Below are positions 41,064 through 49,312 of a stretch of 64,000 bases of DNA, in pieces. Location: NCBI RefSeq assembly GCF_002025705.1, contig NZ_CP018846.1, positions 4,765,501 to 4,829,500 on the forward strand, given 5' to 3'. The notes under the pieces were generated by a model. The model ran no database searches, was not told the DNA's origin, and saw only the letters and a list, made by a program, of their open reading frames with translations. The translations under genes were made by a program, and so were the position numbers. Positions within the stretch are counted from its first letter, which is position 1. Every line of letters starts with the position of its first letter. This DNA comes from Pseudomonas putida (GTDB lineage: Bacteria > Pseudomonadota > Gammaproteobacteria > Pseudomonadales > Pseudomonadaceae).

Positions 41064-43619
41064 GTGGTGAAGAAGACGCTGTTCCAACTGCACTGGTTCT
41101 TTGGCATCACCGCTGGCCTGGTGCTGGCCTTGATGGGCATCACCGGGGCGCTGTACTCGTTCCAGGAAGAGCTGCTGCGCGCCTTCAACGCCGATGTGCT
41201 CAAGGTCGAGGTGCGTGCCGAGGGCGTGCTGCCACCGGGTGAGCTGGTGCGCCGGGTCGAAGCCGAGCAAGGCGACAAGGTGTCGATGCTGTGGGTGGAC
41301 GTACGCGAAGGCAACGCCGCGCGGGTGTTCTTCACCCCGCCACCGGGTGAACGCCGCGGCGCGCTGCGCTACGCCGACCCGTACACCGGCGAGCTCAAGG
41401 GCGAGGCGGCCGGGCAGGGCTTCTTCAACCTGATGCTGACCCTGCACCGCTTCCTGGCCATGGGCGATACGGGCCGGCAGATCACCGGTGCCTGTACCCT
41501 GATGCTGGTGTTCTTCTGCCTGTCCGGCCTGTACCTGCGCTGGCCGCGCAAGGCCCTGAACTGGCGCACCTGGCTGACCCTCGACTGGGCCAAGAAAGGC
41601 CGCGCCTTCAATTGGGACCTGCACGCCGTGGCCGGTACCTGGTGCCTGCTGTTCTACCTCCTGTTCGCACTGACCGGGCTGTTCTGGTCCTACGAATGGT
41701 ACCGTTCGGGCCTGAACAAACTGCTGTCTGACGAACCCACTGCCGGGCAGCAGCAGAAGCGTGGCGAAGGCCGTGGCCGCCATGGGCCACCCAAGGTCGA
41801 CAAGAATGCGCCGCCACTGGTGGTCGACTACGACGCCATCTGGGCCAACCTCAAGGACGTTGCCGGCCCGAGCCTGGCCATGTACAACCTGCGCCTGCCA
41901 CCTGCGGGCGGCCAGCCGGCCAACCTGTTCTACCTGCTCGAAGACGCCGCTCACCCACGCGCGTTCAACACCCTGGTGCTCGACCCGGCAACTGGCCAGG
42001 TCAAGAGCCAGGACCGCTACACCGACAAGTCCTTCAAGGCGCAGCTGCTGCAGAGCGTCTACGCCCTGCACGTCGGCGAATACTTCGGCCTGCCGGGGCG
42101 CATCATCGTCACCATCGCCAGCCTGACCATGCCGCTGTTCTTCGTCACCGGCTGGCTGCTGTACCTCGACCGCCGACGCAAGAAGCGCCAGGTACGCGCC
42201 GCCCGCAGCAACGTCGACGGCAACCAGGCCAGAGGCGACAGCTGGCTGATCGGCTTCGCCAGCCAGAGCGGCCTTGCCGAACAACTGGCCTGGCAGAGCG
42301 CCGGGCAGTTGCAGGCCGCCGGCTTGCCTGTACAGGTACGCGCCCTGGCCGATCTGGGCGAAGAGGACTTGCGCCAGACCCGCCGTGCCCTGTTCGTGGT
42401 CAGCACCTTCGGCGACGGTGAGGCGCCCGACAGTGCCCGTGGCTTCGAGCGCAAGGTCCTCGGCCAGCCGTGGGCGCTGAACAACCTCAGCTACGCCCTG
42501 CTCGCCCTGGGCGACCGCCAGTACCCGCACTTCTGTGGTTTTGCCCGGCGCCTGCAGGCCTGGCTGGGTGATCGTGGTGCCAGCAGCGCGTTCAGCCCCG
42601 TGGAAGTGGACAATGCCGACCAGGCCGCACTGCAGCAGTGGCAGCAGGAGCTGGCGCAACTGACCGGCGCTCAACCGGTAAGCGCCTGGCAGCCGCCGAG
42701 TTTCGGCAACTGGACGCTGGTGCAACGCGAACTGCTCAACCCAGGCAGCCAAGGTCAACCGGTCTACCTGCTGGGCCTGCGGCCTGAGCAACCGGCCAGC
42801 TGGGAAGCCGGTGACCTGGTGGAAATCCTGCCTCTCAACGGCCAGTCACGGATCGATGCGTTCCTCCACGGTATGGCACTGGACGCCAAGGCCAGCGTGC
42901 ACGTCGACGGCCTGCAGGAAAGCTTGAGCCAGGCACTGGCTGGCCGCCAGCTGCCGAGCCGTCGCGATCATCTGCTTGGCTTGCAGCCGCAGGCATTGGT
43001 CGATGCGTTGGTGCCAATCGGCAGCCGCGAATACTCGATTGCCTCGATTGCCAGCGATGGCGTACTGGAACTGATCGTGCGCCAGGAGCGCCATGCCGAT
43101 GGCAACCTCGGCCTGGGGTCCGGCTGGCTGACCGAGTACCTGCCACTCAATGGCACCTTGAACCTGCGCCTGCGCCGCAACAGTGGCTTCCACCTGCCCG
43201 AGGCCGCCGCCCCGATGATCCTGATCGGCAACGGCACCGGCCTGGCTGGCCTGCGCAGCCTGATCCGGGCCCGGATCAATGCGGGCGAGCAGCGCAACTG
43301 GTTGCTGTTCGGCGAGCGTAACCGGGCAAATGACCTGCTGTGTGGCGCCGAGCTGCAAGGCTGGCTCGACAACGGCGACCTGGCACGGCTGGACCTTGCG
43401 TTCTCGCGGGATCAGGCCGAAAAAGTGTATGTGCAGGATGTGTTGCTGCAGCACGCCGAGGAATTCAAGCGCTGGGTGGCGGACGGGGCTTGTGTGTATG
43501 TCTGCGGCAGCCTGCAAGGGATGGCTGCGGGGGTGGATGCGGCGCTCAATGGCATGCTCGGGGAAGACGCTGTGCAGCAGCTGATCGAGGATGGGCGGTA
43601 TCGGCGGGATGTGTACTAA
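41064..43619 (+). CDS. piuB: PiuB-type fusion: PepSY membrane domain with flavodoxin/FAD reductase
   Basis: About 851 residues combining two modules. The N-terminal half is a PepSY-TM protein with four membrane helices (FQLHWFFGITAGLVLALMGI; TLHRFLAMGDTGRQITGACT; WDLHAVAGTWCLLFYLLFAL; IIVTIASLTMPLFFVTGWLL). The C-terminal half resembles the sulfite reductase flavoprotein: flavodoxin (FVVSTFGDGEAPDSARGFER), FAD-binding (GSREYSIASI) and NAD(P)-binding (GNGTGLAGLRSLI). It likely passes electrons across the inner membrane to release iron from catechol siderophores. GTG 41064 (8 nt after AAGG) is chosen over GTG 41055. Confidence 0.9.
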   Translation: MVKKTLFQLHWFFGITAGLVLALMGITGALYSFQEELLRAFNADVLKVEVRAEGVLPPGELVRRVEAEQGDKVSMLWVDVREGNAARVFFTPPPGERRGALRYADPYTGELKGEAAGQGFFNLMLTLHRFLAMGDTGRQITGACTLMLVFFCLSGLYLRWPRKALNWRTWLTLDWAKKGRAFNWDLHAVAGTWCLLFYLLFALTGLFWSYEWYRSGLNKLLSDEPTAGQQQKRGEGRGRHGPPKVDKNAPPLVVDYDAIWANLKDVAGPSLAMYNLRLPPAGGQPANLFYLLEDAAHPRAFNTLVLDPATGQVKSQDRYTDKSFKAQLLQSVYALHVGEYFGLPGRIIVTIASLTMPLFFVTGWLLYLDRRRKKRQVRAARSNVDGNQARGDSWLIGFASQSGLAEQLAWQSAGQLQAAGLPVQVRALADLGEEDLRQTRRALFVVSTFGDGEAPDSARGFERKVLGQPWALNNLSYALLALGDRQYPHFCGFARRLQAWLGDRGASSAFSPVEVDNADQAALQQWQQELAQLTGAQPVSAWQPPSFGNWTLVQRELLNPGSQGQPVYLLGLRPEQPASWEAGDLVEILPLNGQSRIDAFLHGMALDAKASVHVDGLQESLSQALAGRQLPSRRDHLLGLQPQALVDALVPIGSREYSIASIASDGVLELIVRQERHADGNLGLGSGWLTEYLPLNGTLNLRLRRNSGFHLPEAAAPMILIGNGTGLAGLRSLIRARINAGEQRNWLLFGERNRANDLLCGAELQGWLDNGDLARLDLAFSRDQAEKVYVQDVLLQHAEEFKRWVADGACVYVCGSLQGMAAGVDAALNGMLGEDAVQQLIEDGRYRRDVY

Positions 43620-43636
43620 ATAGCAGCACTGATCTT

Positions 43637-43753
43637 TGTGGGAGCGGCCTTGCGTCGCGAAAGGGCTGCAAAGCAGCCCCTGGATTTCAGCACATCTGCA
43701 AATATTGATGGGGCCGCTTTGCGGCCCTTTCGCGACGCAAGGCCGCTCCCACA
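43637..43753. repeat. Paired REP inverted repeat with 44-bp arms
   Basis: Arms 43637-43680 and 43710-43753 are complementary over 44 bp apart from a few positions in the inner GGGCTGC-type part; the outer TGTGGGAGCGGCCTTGCGTC pairs perfectly. Between convergent piuB and the nitrilase-like gene. Confidence 0.88.
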
Positions 43754-43769
43754 ATGGGCCAGTCTGGGT

Positions 43770-44561
43770 TCAATGCAGCTCGAAGGTATCGGCATCCAGG
43801 TTGGCCGGGAACTTGGTCCGGTAGGCCGCCAGTTCCACCGCACTCAACACCGCAGTAAACACCCCGTCCGCCTCCCCTGCACTGAGCAGGCTCTCACCCT
43901 GGAAGTCCAGCACCTGGCTGTCCCCGGAATAGGCAAAGCCCTTGCCATCGGTGCCCACTCGGTTCACTGCAGCCACATAGCACAGGTTCTCGATACCCCG
44001 CGCCGGCAGCAGCCGGTTCCAGTGCTGGCGGCGTGCCGCTGGCCAGTTGGCGGTGTACAGCAACAGGTCGGTGTCCTGGGCATCACAACTCCACACCGGG
44101 AAGCGCAGGTCGTAGCAGATCAGCGGGCGCACCCGCCACCCCTTGACCTCGAACTGCACCTGGCGCTCACCCGGGGTGTAGTGCTTGTGCTCACCCGCCA
44201 TGCGGAACAGGTGGCGCTTGTCGTAGTGCAGGATCTCGCCATCCGGCCGCGCCCACAGCAAGCGGTTGCGGTGGCTGCCGTCGGCGGCCTGGATGATCAC
44301 GCTGCCGGTAATCACGGCATCAATGCGCTTGGCCTGGGCCTTCAGCCATTTGTACGTCGGCCCGTTCTCGGGCTCGCAGAGGGTTTCCGACTGCATGGAA
44401 AAACCCGTGGTGAACATCTCCGGCAGGACCACCAGGTCGGCGCCACGGGCCTGGTCAAGCAGCACCTCGAAATGCGCGTAGTTGGCCTCACGGTCATGCC
44501 ACGCCAAGGTGGTCTGGACCAGGGCGACTTTCAGGTTGGGCAGTGCACTCAGATCGCGCAT
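43770..44561 (-). CDS. Nitrilase-superfamily amidohydrolase, YafV/omega-amidase type
   Basis: Cytoplasmic carbon-nitrogen hydrolase of 263 residues. The Glu-Lys-Cys triad is visible as VVLPEMFTTGF, HYDKRHLF and LICYDLRFPVW. E. coli YafV hydrolyses omega-amides such as alpha-ketoglutaramate and 2-oxosuccinamate. Its neighbour is the methionine/glutamine transaminase YbdL, which produces the matching omega-amide keto acids, and the two genes overlap by 13 bases, so a joint salvage step is well supported by context. Confidence 0.92.
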   Translation of the reverse strand: MRDLSALPNLKVALVQTTLAWHDREANYAHFEVLLDQARGADLVVLPEMFTTGFSMQSETLCEPENGPTYKWLKAQAKRIDAVITGSVIIQAADGSHRNRLLWARPDGEILHYDKRHLFRMAGEHKHYTPGERQVQFEVKGWRVRPLICYDLRFPVWSCDAQDTDLLLYTANWPAARRQHWNRLLPARGIENLCYVAAVNRVGTDGKGFAYSGDSQVLDFQGESLLSAGEADGVFTAVLSAVELAAYRTKFPANLDADTFELH

Positions 44562-45697
44562 AGTTTTTCCGCTGCCTGACGCAGCGTCTCCTCACGTTTG
44601 GCAAAGCACAGGCGCACCAGGCGTTGCTCGGGGATAGGTTGCTGGTAGAACACCGACACCGGAATGGTCGCCACACCGTGCTCGCGGGTGAGCCACAGGG
44701 CCATGTCGACATCGTTCAGGTCCGGGCGGATCTGCGAGTAGTCCACCAGCTGGAAATAGGTGCCCGCCGTGCGGGTAAAGCTGAAACGCGAGCTCTCCAG
44801 CAGGTCGCAGAACAGGTCGCGCTTGGCCTGGTAGAAAGCCGGCAGCTCATCGATGTGCTCCGGGTGCTCGGCCATGAAATCGGCCAATGCGCACTGCAGG
44901 GGCGTAACGCCACAGAAGTTGACGTACTGGTGCACCTTGCGCAGTTCGGCGCTCAAGGCCGGTGGGGCGATCACATAGCCGGTTTTCCAGCCGGTGACGT
45001 GGTAGGTCTTGCCGAACGAGCTGATGACGAACGCCCGCTGGTAGAGCTGCTCATGGGCCAGCACGCTGGCATGGCGCACGCCGTCATAGACCAGGTGCTC
45101 GTAGACTTCGTCGCTGATCAGGTAGATGTCGCGGTCGGCGATCAGCCGGGCCAGCTGCTCGAGGTCTTCACGGGTAATCAGCGCGCCACTGGGGTTGTGT
45201 GGCGAGTTGAGGATCACCATCCGCGTGCGCGGGCTCAGAGCATCGCTGAACTTCTGCCAGTCGATACGGAAGTCGCCGTCGCTCAGTTGCACATGCACAC
45301 AACGCCCGCCCGCCAGCTCCACGGAGGGCTCGTAACTGTCGTAGCAGGGATCGAAGACGATCACCTCGTCACCGGGGTGGATCACCGCCTGGATGGCACA
45401 GAAGATCGCTTCGGTGGCGCCTGGGGTGATGGTCACTTCCTGGTCGGCATCGACTTGGGCGCCATACAGCCGGGCGACCTTGGCTGCCACCTGCTGGCGC
45501 AGGGCCGGCAGGCCGGTCATCGGCGAGTACTGGTTATGCCCGGCGGCCACGTGCCGGCCGACTGCATCGAGCAGCGCCTGCGGGCCGTTGAAGTCGGGGA
45601 AACCCTGGGACAGGTTGAGCGCGCCGGTCTGCACGGCGAGCTGGGACATGGTGGTGAAGATGGTCGTGCCGACATTCGGCAGTTTGCTGCGGATCAT
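44549..45697 (-). CDS. ybdL: YbdL-type methionine aminotransferase
   Basis: PLP aminotransferase, fold type I, 382 residues. The Lys Schiff base lies in VISSFGKTYHVTGWKTGYVI, with NSPHNPSGALI and SDEVYEHLVYDG as substrate and PLP contacts. YbdL prefers Met, His and Phe; with an omega-amidase it can salvage alpha-ketoacids using glutamine as donor. The N-terminus (SKLPNVGTTIFTTMSQLAVQ) is characteristic. GAGG precedes the ATG. First gene of the pair with the nitrilase-like gene. Confidence 0.92.
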   Translation of the reverse strand: MIRSKLPNVGTTIFTTMSQLAVQTGALNLSQGFPDFNGPQALLDAVGRHVAAGHNQYSPMTGLPALRQQVAAKVARLYGAQVDADQEVTITPGATEAIFCAIQAVIHPGDEVIVFDPCYDSYEPSVELAGGRCVHVQLSDGDFRIDWQKFSDALSPRTRMVILNSPHNPSGALITREDLEQLARLIADRDIYLISDEVYEHLVYDGVRHASVLAHEQLYQRAFVISSFGKTYHVTGWKTGYVIAPPALSAELRKVHQYVNFCGVTPLQCALADFMAEHPEHIDELPAFYQAKRDLFCDLLESSRFSFTRTAGTYFQLVDYSQIRPDLNDVDMALWLTREHGVATIPVSVFYQQPIPEQRLVRLCFAKREETLRQAAEKLCAI

Positions 45698-45811
45698 GGA
45701 GCCCTCTTTCCTGGGGTGTATCCGGCACGGGGTGGAGTCCGAGCATAGCGGATCGAGCGGTCAGGAAAAAGGTTGAAACAATAGGGGGATTGCGCTGGAT
45801 CAAGAGGCCCA

Positions 45812-45893
45812 TTCGCGGGTAAACCCGCTCCCACAGGTACTGCACTGAGCTCAGGAGCAGCGCTATCCCTGTGGGAGCGGGTTTACCCGCTAA
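45812..45893. repeat. Paired REP inverted repeat
   Basis: Arms 45812-45837 and 45868-45893, 26 bp, CGGGTAAACCCGCTCCC core, one or two mismatches at the outer end. It lies downstream of der, between der and ybdL which are transcribed in the same direction. Confidence 0.88.
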
Positions 45894-45908
45894 GAAGTCG
45901 ACTCGGAA

Positions 45909-47372
45909 TCAGCGCTTGTCGCGGCGCTTCTTCTCGGCCTTCTTGTGGTGCGACATCAGGCGGCGCTTCTTGTTGACCTGGCGATCGGTGAGGGTGTTCT
46001 TCTTGCCCTCGTACGGGTTCTCACCGCCCTTGTACTCGATGCGGATCGGCGTACCGACCAGCTTCAGCACACGGCGGTAGGTGTTTTCCAGGTAACGCGA
46101 ATAAGATTTCGGAATCTTCTCGGTCTGGTTGCCGTGGATCACGATCAGCGGCGGGTTGGCACCACCGAGGTGGGCGTAGCGCAGCTTGATGCGGCGGCCA
46201 TTGACCAGCGGTGGCTGGTGCTCGCTGACGGCATCTTCGAGGATTTGCGTCAGGCGGCTGGTCGGCCAGCGGGTGACCGCCGACTTGAACGCAGCCTGTA
46301 CCGACTTGTACAGGTGGCCGACGCCGGTACCGTGCAAGGCGGAGATGAAGTGGATGTCGGCGAAGTCGACGAAGAACAGCCGGCGCTCCAGCTCGGTCTT
46401 CACGTAGTCACGCTCGCCCGACTCCATGCCATCCCACTTGTTCAGGGCGATGACGATGGCGCGGCCGGCTTCCAGGGCGAAGCCCAGCAGGTTGAGGTCG
46501 TGGTCGACCACACCTTCGCGGGCATCCATGACAAAGATCACCACGTTGGCGTCCTTGATCGCCTGCAAGGTCTTCACCACCGAGAACTTTTCGACTTCCT
46601 CGTGGATCTTGCCGCGCTTGCGCACACCGGCGGTGTCGATGAAGGTGTACTTCTCGCCATCACGCTCGAACGGGATGTAGATACTGTCTCGGGTAGTACC
46701 CGGCTGGTCGTACACCACCACGCGCTCTTCGCCGAGCATACGGTTGACCAGGGTCGACTTGCCCACGTTCGGGCGGCCGATGATGGCGATCTTGATGCCA
46801 TCCTTCTCGCTCGGGCCTGGGATACGTACCGCTTCCTCGCCTTCGGCGACTTCGGCGTCGAGCGCTTCCTCGACCTGGTCACGCGGGATGTGACCGAGCA
46901 CCGACTCCATCAACGCGTTGATGCCACGGCCCTGGGAACCGGCCACCGGAATGGCGTTGCCCATGCCCAGCGGCGAGAACTCGGCGCGAGCGACGTCGGC
47001 GTCGATGTTGTCGATCTTGTTGGCCACCAGGATCGCCGACTTGTTGCGCTTGCGCAGGTGCTCGGCAATCATCTGGTCGGCAGCGGTCATGCCGGCGCGG
47101 GCGTCGACCAGGAACAGCACATAGTCGGCTTCTTCGATGGCCATGAGCGACTGCTCGGCCATCTTCTCGTCCATGCCCACCTCGTCACCGGTGATACCGC
47201 CGGTGTCGATGAGGATGAAGGAACGACCCTGCCAGCTGGCATCACCATACTGTCGGTCACGGGTCAAACCCGACAAGTCACCGACGATGGCATCGCGGGT
47301 CTTGGTCAGGCGGTTGAACATGGTGGATTTGCCGACGTTCGGGCGGCCCACCAGGGCGATTACGGGAACCAT
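45909..47372 (-). CDS. der: Der (EngA), ribosome-assembly GTPase
   Basis: Cytoplasmic GTPase of 487 residues with two tandem G domains, each opening with VGRPNVGKST or IGRPNVGKST, and a C-terminal KH-like domain (RIKLRYAHLGGANPPLIVIH, then HGNQTEKIPKSYSRYLE), ending in a basic tail (KKAEKKRRDKR). It acts in 50S subunit maturation and is essential. ATG 47372 follows GGAG (as GTGGAGAG) and gives the family N-terminus MVPVIALVGRPN; an ATG four codons upstream is less likely. Two hairpins separate it from bamB upstream. Confidence 0.97.
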   Translation of the reverse strand: MVPVIALVGRPNVGKSTMFNRLTKTRDAIVGDLSGLTRDRQYGDASWQGRSFILIDTGGITGDEVGMDEKMAEQSLMAIEEADYVLFLVDARAGMTAADQMIAEHLRKRNKSAILVANKIDNIDADVARAEFSPLGMGNAIPVAGSQGRGINALMESVLGHIPRDQVEEALDAEVAEGEEAVRIPGPSEKDGIKIAIIGRPNVGKSTLVNRMLGEERVVVYDQPGTTRDSIYIPFERDGEKYTFIDTAGVRKRGKIHEEVEKFSVVKTLQAIKDANVVIFVMDAREGVVDHDLNLLGFALEAGRAIVIALNKWDGMESGERDYVKTELERRLFFVDFADIHFISALHGTGVGHLYKSVQAAFKSAVTRWPTSRLTQILEDAVSEHQPPLVNGRRIKLRYAHLGGANPPLIVIHGNQTEKIPKSYSRYLENTYRRVLKLVGTPIRIEYKGGENPYEGKKNTLTDRQVNKKRRLMSHHKKAEKKRRDKR

Positions 47373-47407
47373 GCGGCTCTCCACTCTTGAATTCTTGAAA
47401 ATGCAAA

Positions 47408-47479
47408 GGCCGCTGCAAGGCAGCGGCCGGAGTTCGGGCGGCGTGTCCTACGCCGCGGCCTGAAGCCGCCAAGGCTTCA
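47408..47479 (-). promoter_or_regulatory. Two hairpins between bamB and der
   Basis: GGCCGCTGC / GCAGCGGCC (47408-47428, 9-bp stem) and TGAAGCC / GGCTTCA (47461-47479, 7-bp stem). On the minus strand the first is followed by TTTGCATTTT, so it may partly terminate transcription coming from bamB before der. Confidence 0.55.
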
Positions 47480-47488
47480 AGCATAGCT

Positions 47489-48631
47489 TCAGCGGATGGT
47501 CAGTGCCTCGAGCTTGCCGCTGTTGCCAAAGACGTAGATGGTGTCGCCGACCACAAGTGGGCGGGCACGCAGGCCATCGCTGTCGATACGCTCACGGCCG
47601 ACGAAGCGGCCATCGACCTGGCTGAGCAGGTGCAGGTAACCCTCGAAGTCGCCTACAGCCACGTAGCTGGAGAACACTTCAGGCGCCGTCAACTGACGAC
47701 GGGCCATCGAGTCGTTGCTCCACAGGGCGCTGGAAGAGCGCTCGTCGACACTTTCAACGGTGCCGGTGGCTTCACTGACATAGACGTTGCCGTAACCCTG
47801 GGCGACACCCACGTAGCTGGAGGCATCACGCTGCCACAGCACACGGCCGCTTTCCAGGTCCAGGCCCGCGACGCGGCCCTGGTAGGTGCTGACGTACAGG
47901 GTACCACCGGACAGCAGCAGGCCGCCGTCGATATCGACCACGCGGTCCAGCTCGGAACGGCCCTGCGGGATGGCCACGCGGCTTTCCCACACCGGTACGC
48001 CGTTGTTGATGTCCACCGCTACCACCTTGCCGGTGGACAGGCCGGCGACAGCCAGGCGGTTGGTGGCGATCGGCGCGCCGGTGCCACGCAGGGTCAGCAC
48101 GGCCGGGGTGTTTTCGTAGATCCAGCGGCGGTCGCCAGTGGCGGCATCCAGGCCGATCAGGCGGTCGTCCTGGGTCTGCACCACCACAACGTCACCGTTG
48201 TTGGCAGGCGGAGCCAGCACTTCACTGGTGACGCGCGCCTTCCAGCGCTCTTCACCGGTGCTGGAATCCAGGGCGATCACTTCGCCCTTGAGGGTGCCGA
48301 GCATGACCAGGCCGTAGCCGACACCGACCGCGCCGGAAACCGGCTTGTCCAGGTCCTTTTTCCACACCACGTCACCGGTGATGCGGTCGAGGGCGAAGAC
48401 TTCGCCGTTGACGTCGGAGGCGTAGATACGGTCGTTCTCGATCGCCGGTACCAGGGTGTTGTAGGTTTCGCCCTGGCCGTCACCGATCGAACGGCTCCAC
48501 TGCTTCTTCAGCACCACTTCCTCGGTGAACTTGGTCAGCTCGGCCGGAGGCAGTTCCTTCTTGCTGTTGCTGCTGCAACCTGCGGCCAGCACGGCCAGGC
48601 TCAGCACTGCTGCTTGTTTCCAACCGATCAC
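47489..48631 (-). CDS. bamB: BamB, outer-membrane beta-barrel assembly lipoprotein
   Basis: Lipoprotein of 380 residues; lipobox LAAGC (Cys19) after a short signal. The rest is an eight-bladed propeller of PQQ-like repeats (GEVFALDRITGDVVWKKDLD; GEVIALDSSTGEERWKARVT; DRLIGLDAATGDRRWIYENT; GRVAGLDLESGRVLWQRDAS). It binds BamA and assists outer-membrane protein insertion. Its start directly abuts the yfgM stop, so the two are in one operon. Confidence 0.95.
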   Translation of the reverse strand: MIGWKQAAVLSLAVLAAGCSSNSKKELPPAELTKFTEEVVLKKQWSRSIGDGQGETYNTLVPAIENDRIYASDVNGEVFALDRITGDVVWKKDLDKPVSGAVGVGYGLVMLGTLKGEVIALDSSTGEERWKARVTSEVLAPPANNGDVVVVQTQDDRLIGLDAATGDRRWIYENTPAVLTLRGTGAPIATNRLAVAGLSTGKVVAVDINNGVPVWESRVAIPQGRSELDRVVDIDGGLLLSGGTLYVSTYQGRVAGLDLESGRVLWQRDASSYVGVAQGYGNVYVSEATGTVESVDERSSSALWSNDSMARRQLTAPEVFSSYVAVGDFEGYLHLLSQVDGRFVGRERIDSDGLRARPLVVGDTIYVFGNSGKLEALTIR

Positions 48632-49273
48632 TTACGCGTCCCCTTTGGCCAGGTCATCCAGCTTCAGTTGCAGGCCACCGACCGCTGCTTCGTCAGACAG
48701 CGCGGCCTTGGCTTTTTCGTAGGCACTGTGGGCATCGTCGCCGCGACCCAGTTGCACCAGCAGGTCACCCTTCAACTCTTCACGGCTGGCCAGGAACGCC
48801 TTGTCAGCGTCGCCGTCGAGCAGCTTGAGGGCCTCTTCGGCCTTGTTCTGGGCGGCGAGCACGCGTGCCAGGCGCTGGCGCGAGATTTCACCCAGGGTGA
48901 CGTCGGCCGGCTTGTCCAGCACGCTTTTCAGCTCGGCAGCGGCGCCGTCGAGCTTGCCGCTCTCGACCGCGACCTTGGCCACGAACAGGCTGCCGTACTG
49001 GGCGTACGCAGTACCGCCGAACTCGCTCTTGAGCTTGCCGGCCAGTTCCGCGACCTTTGTCGCGTCCGGCTGGCCGTTCGGCGTCAGGCTGGTCTCAAGC
49101 AAAGCCTGATACAGCTGCGAGGCACCTTGCGACTGGTTGCTCTGGTATTTGTGCCAGGTGTTCCAGCCCAGCACCACCACGCCCGCCAGCAGCGCGCCAG
49201 TCAGCAGCGGCTTGCCGTTGCGGTTCCACCAGTCCTTGACCCCTGCCAGGTCATCATCATCGGTACTCGACAC
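48632..49273 (-). CDS. yfgM: YfgM-like TPR membrane protein
   Basis: Inner-membrane protein of 213 residues: cytoplasmic N-terminus (DDLAGVKDWWNRNGKPLLTG), one helix (LLAGVVVLGWNTW), and a periplasmic TPR_21 domain. E. coli YfgM associates with PpiD and SecYEG and helps cell-envelope protein export. The hisS-yfgM-bamB-der order is conserved in gammaproteobacteria and supports the call. Confidence 0.92.
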   Translation of the reverse strand: MSSTDDDDLAGVKDWWNRNGKPLLTGALLAGVVVLGWNTWHKYQSNQSQGASQLYQALLETSLTPNGQPDATKVAELAGKLKSEFGGTAYAQYGSLFVAKVAVESGKLDGAAAELKSVLDKPADVTLGEISRQRLARVLAAQNKAEEALKLLDGDADKAFLASREELKGDLLVQLGRGDDAHSAYEKAKAALSDEAAVGGLQLKLDDLAKGDA

Positions 49274-49312
49274 CCCAATACTCCTTTTCGCCTATTCGCT
49301 TGTTGAACCGCG

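Noticed and set aside
7286..45893. Dispersed palindromes considered as a CRISPR array
   Set aside because: Units are single or paired, kilobases apart, without regular spacers or cas genes; they are REP elements.
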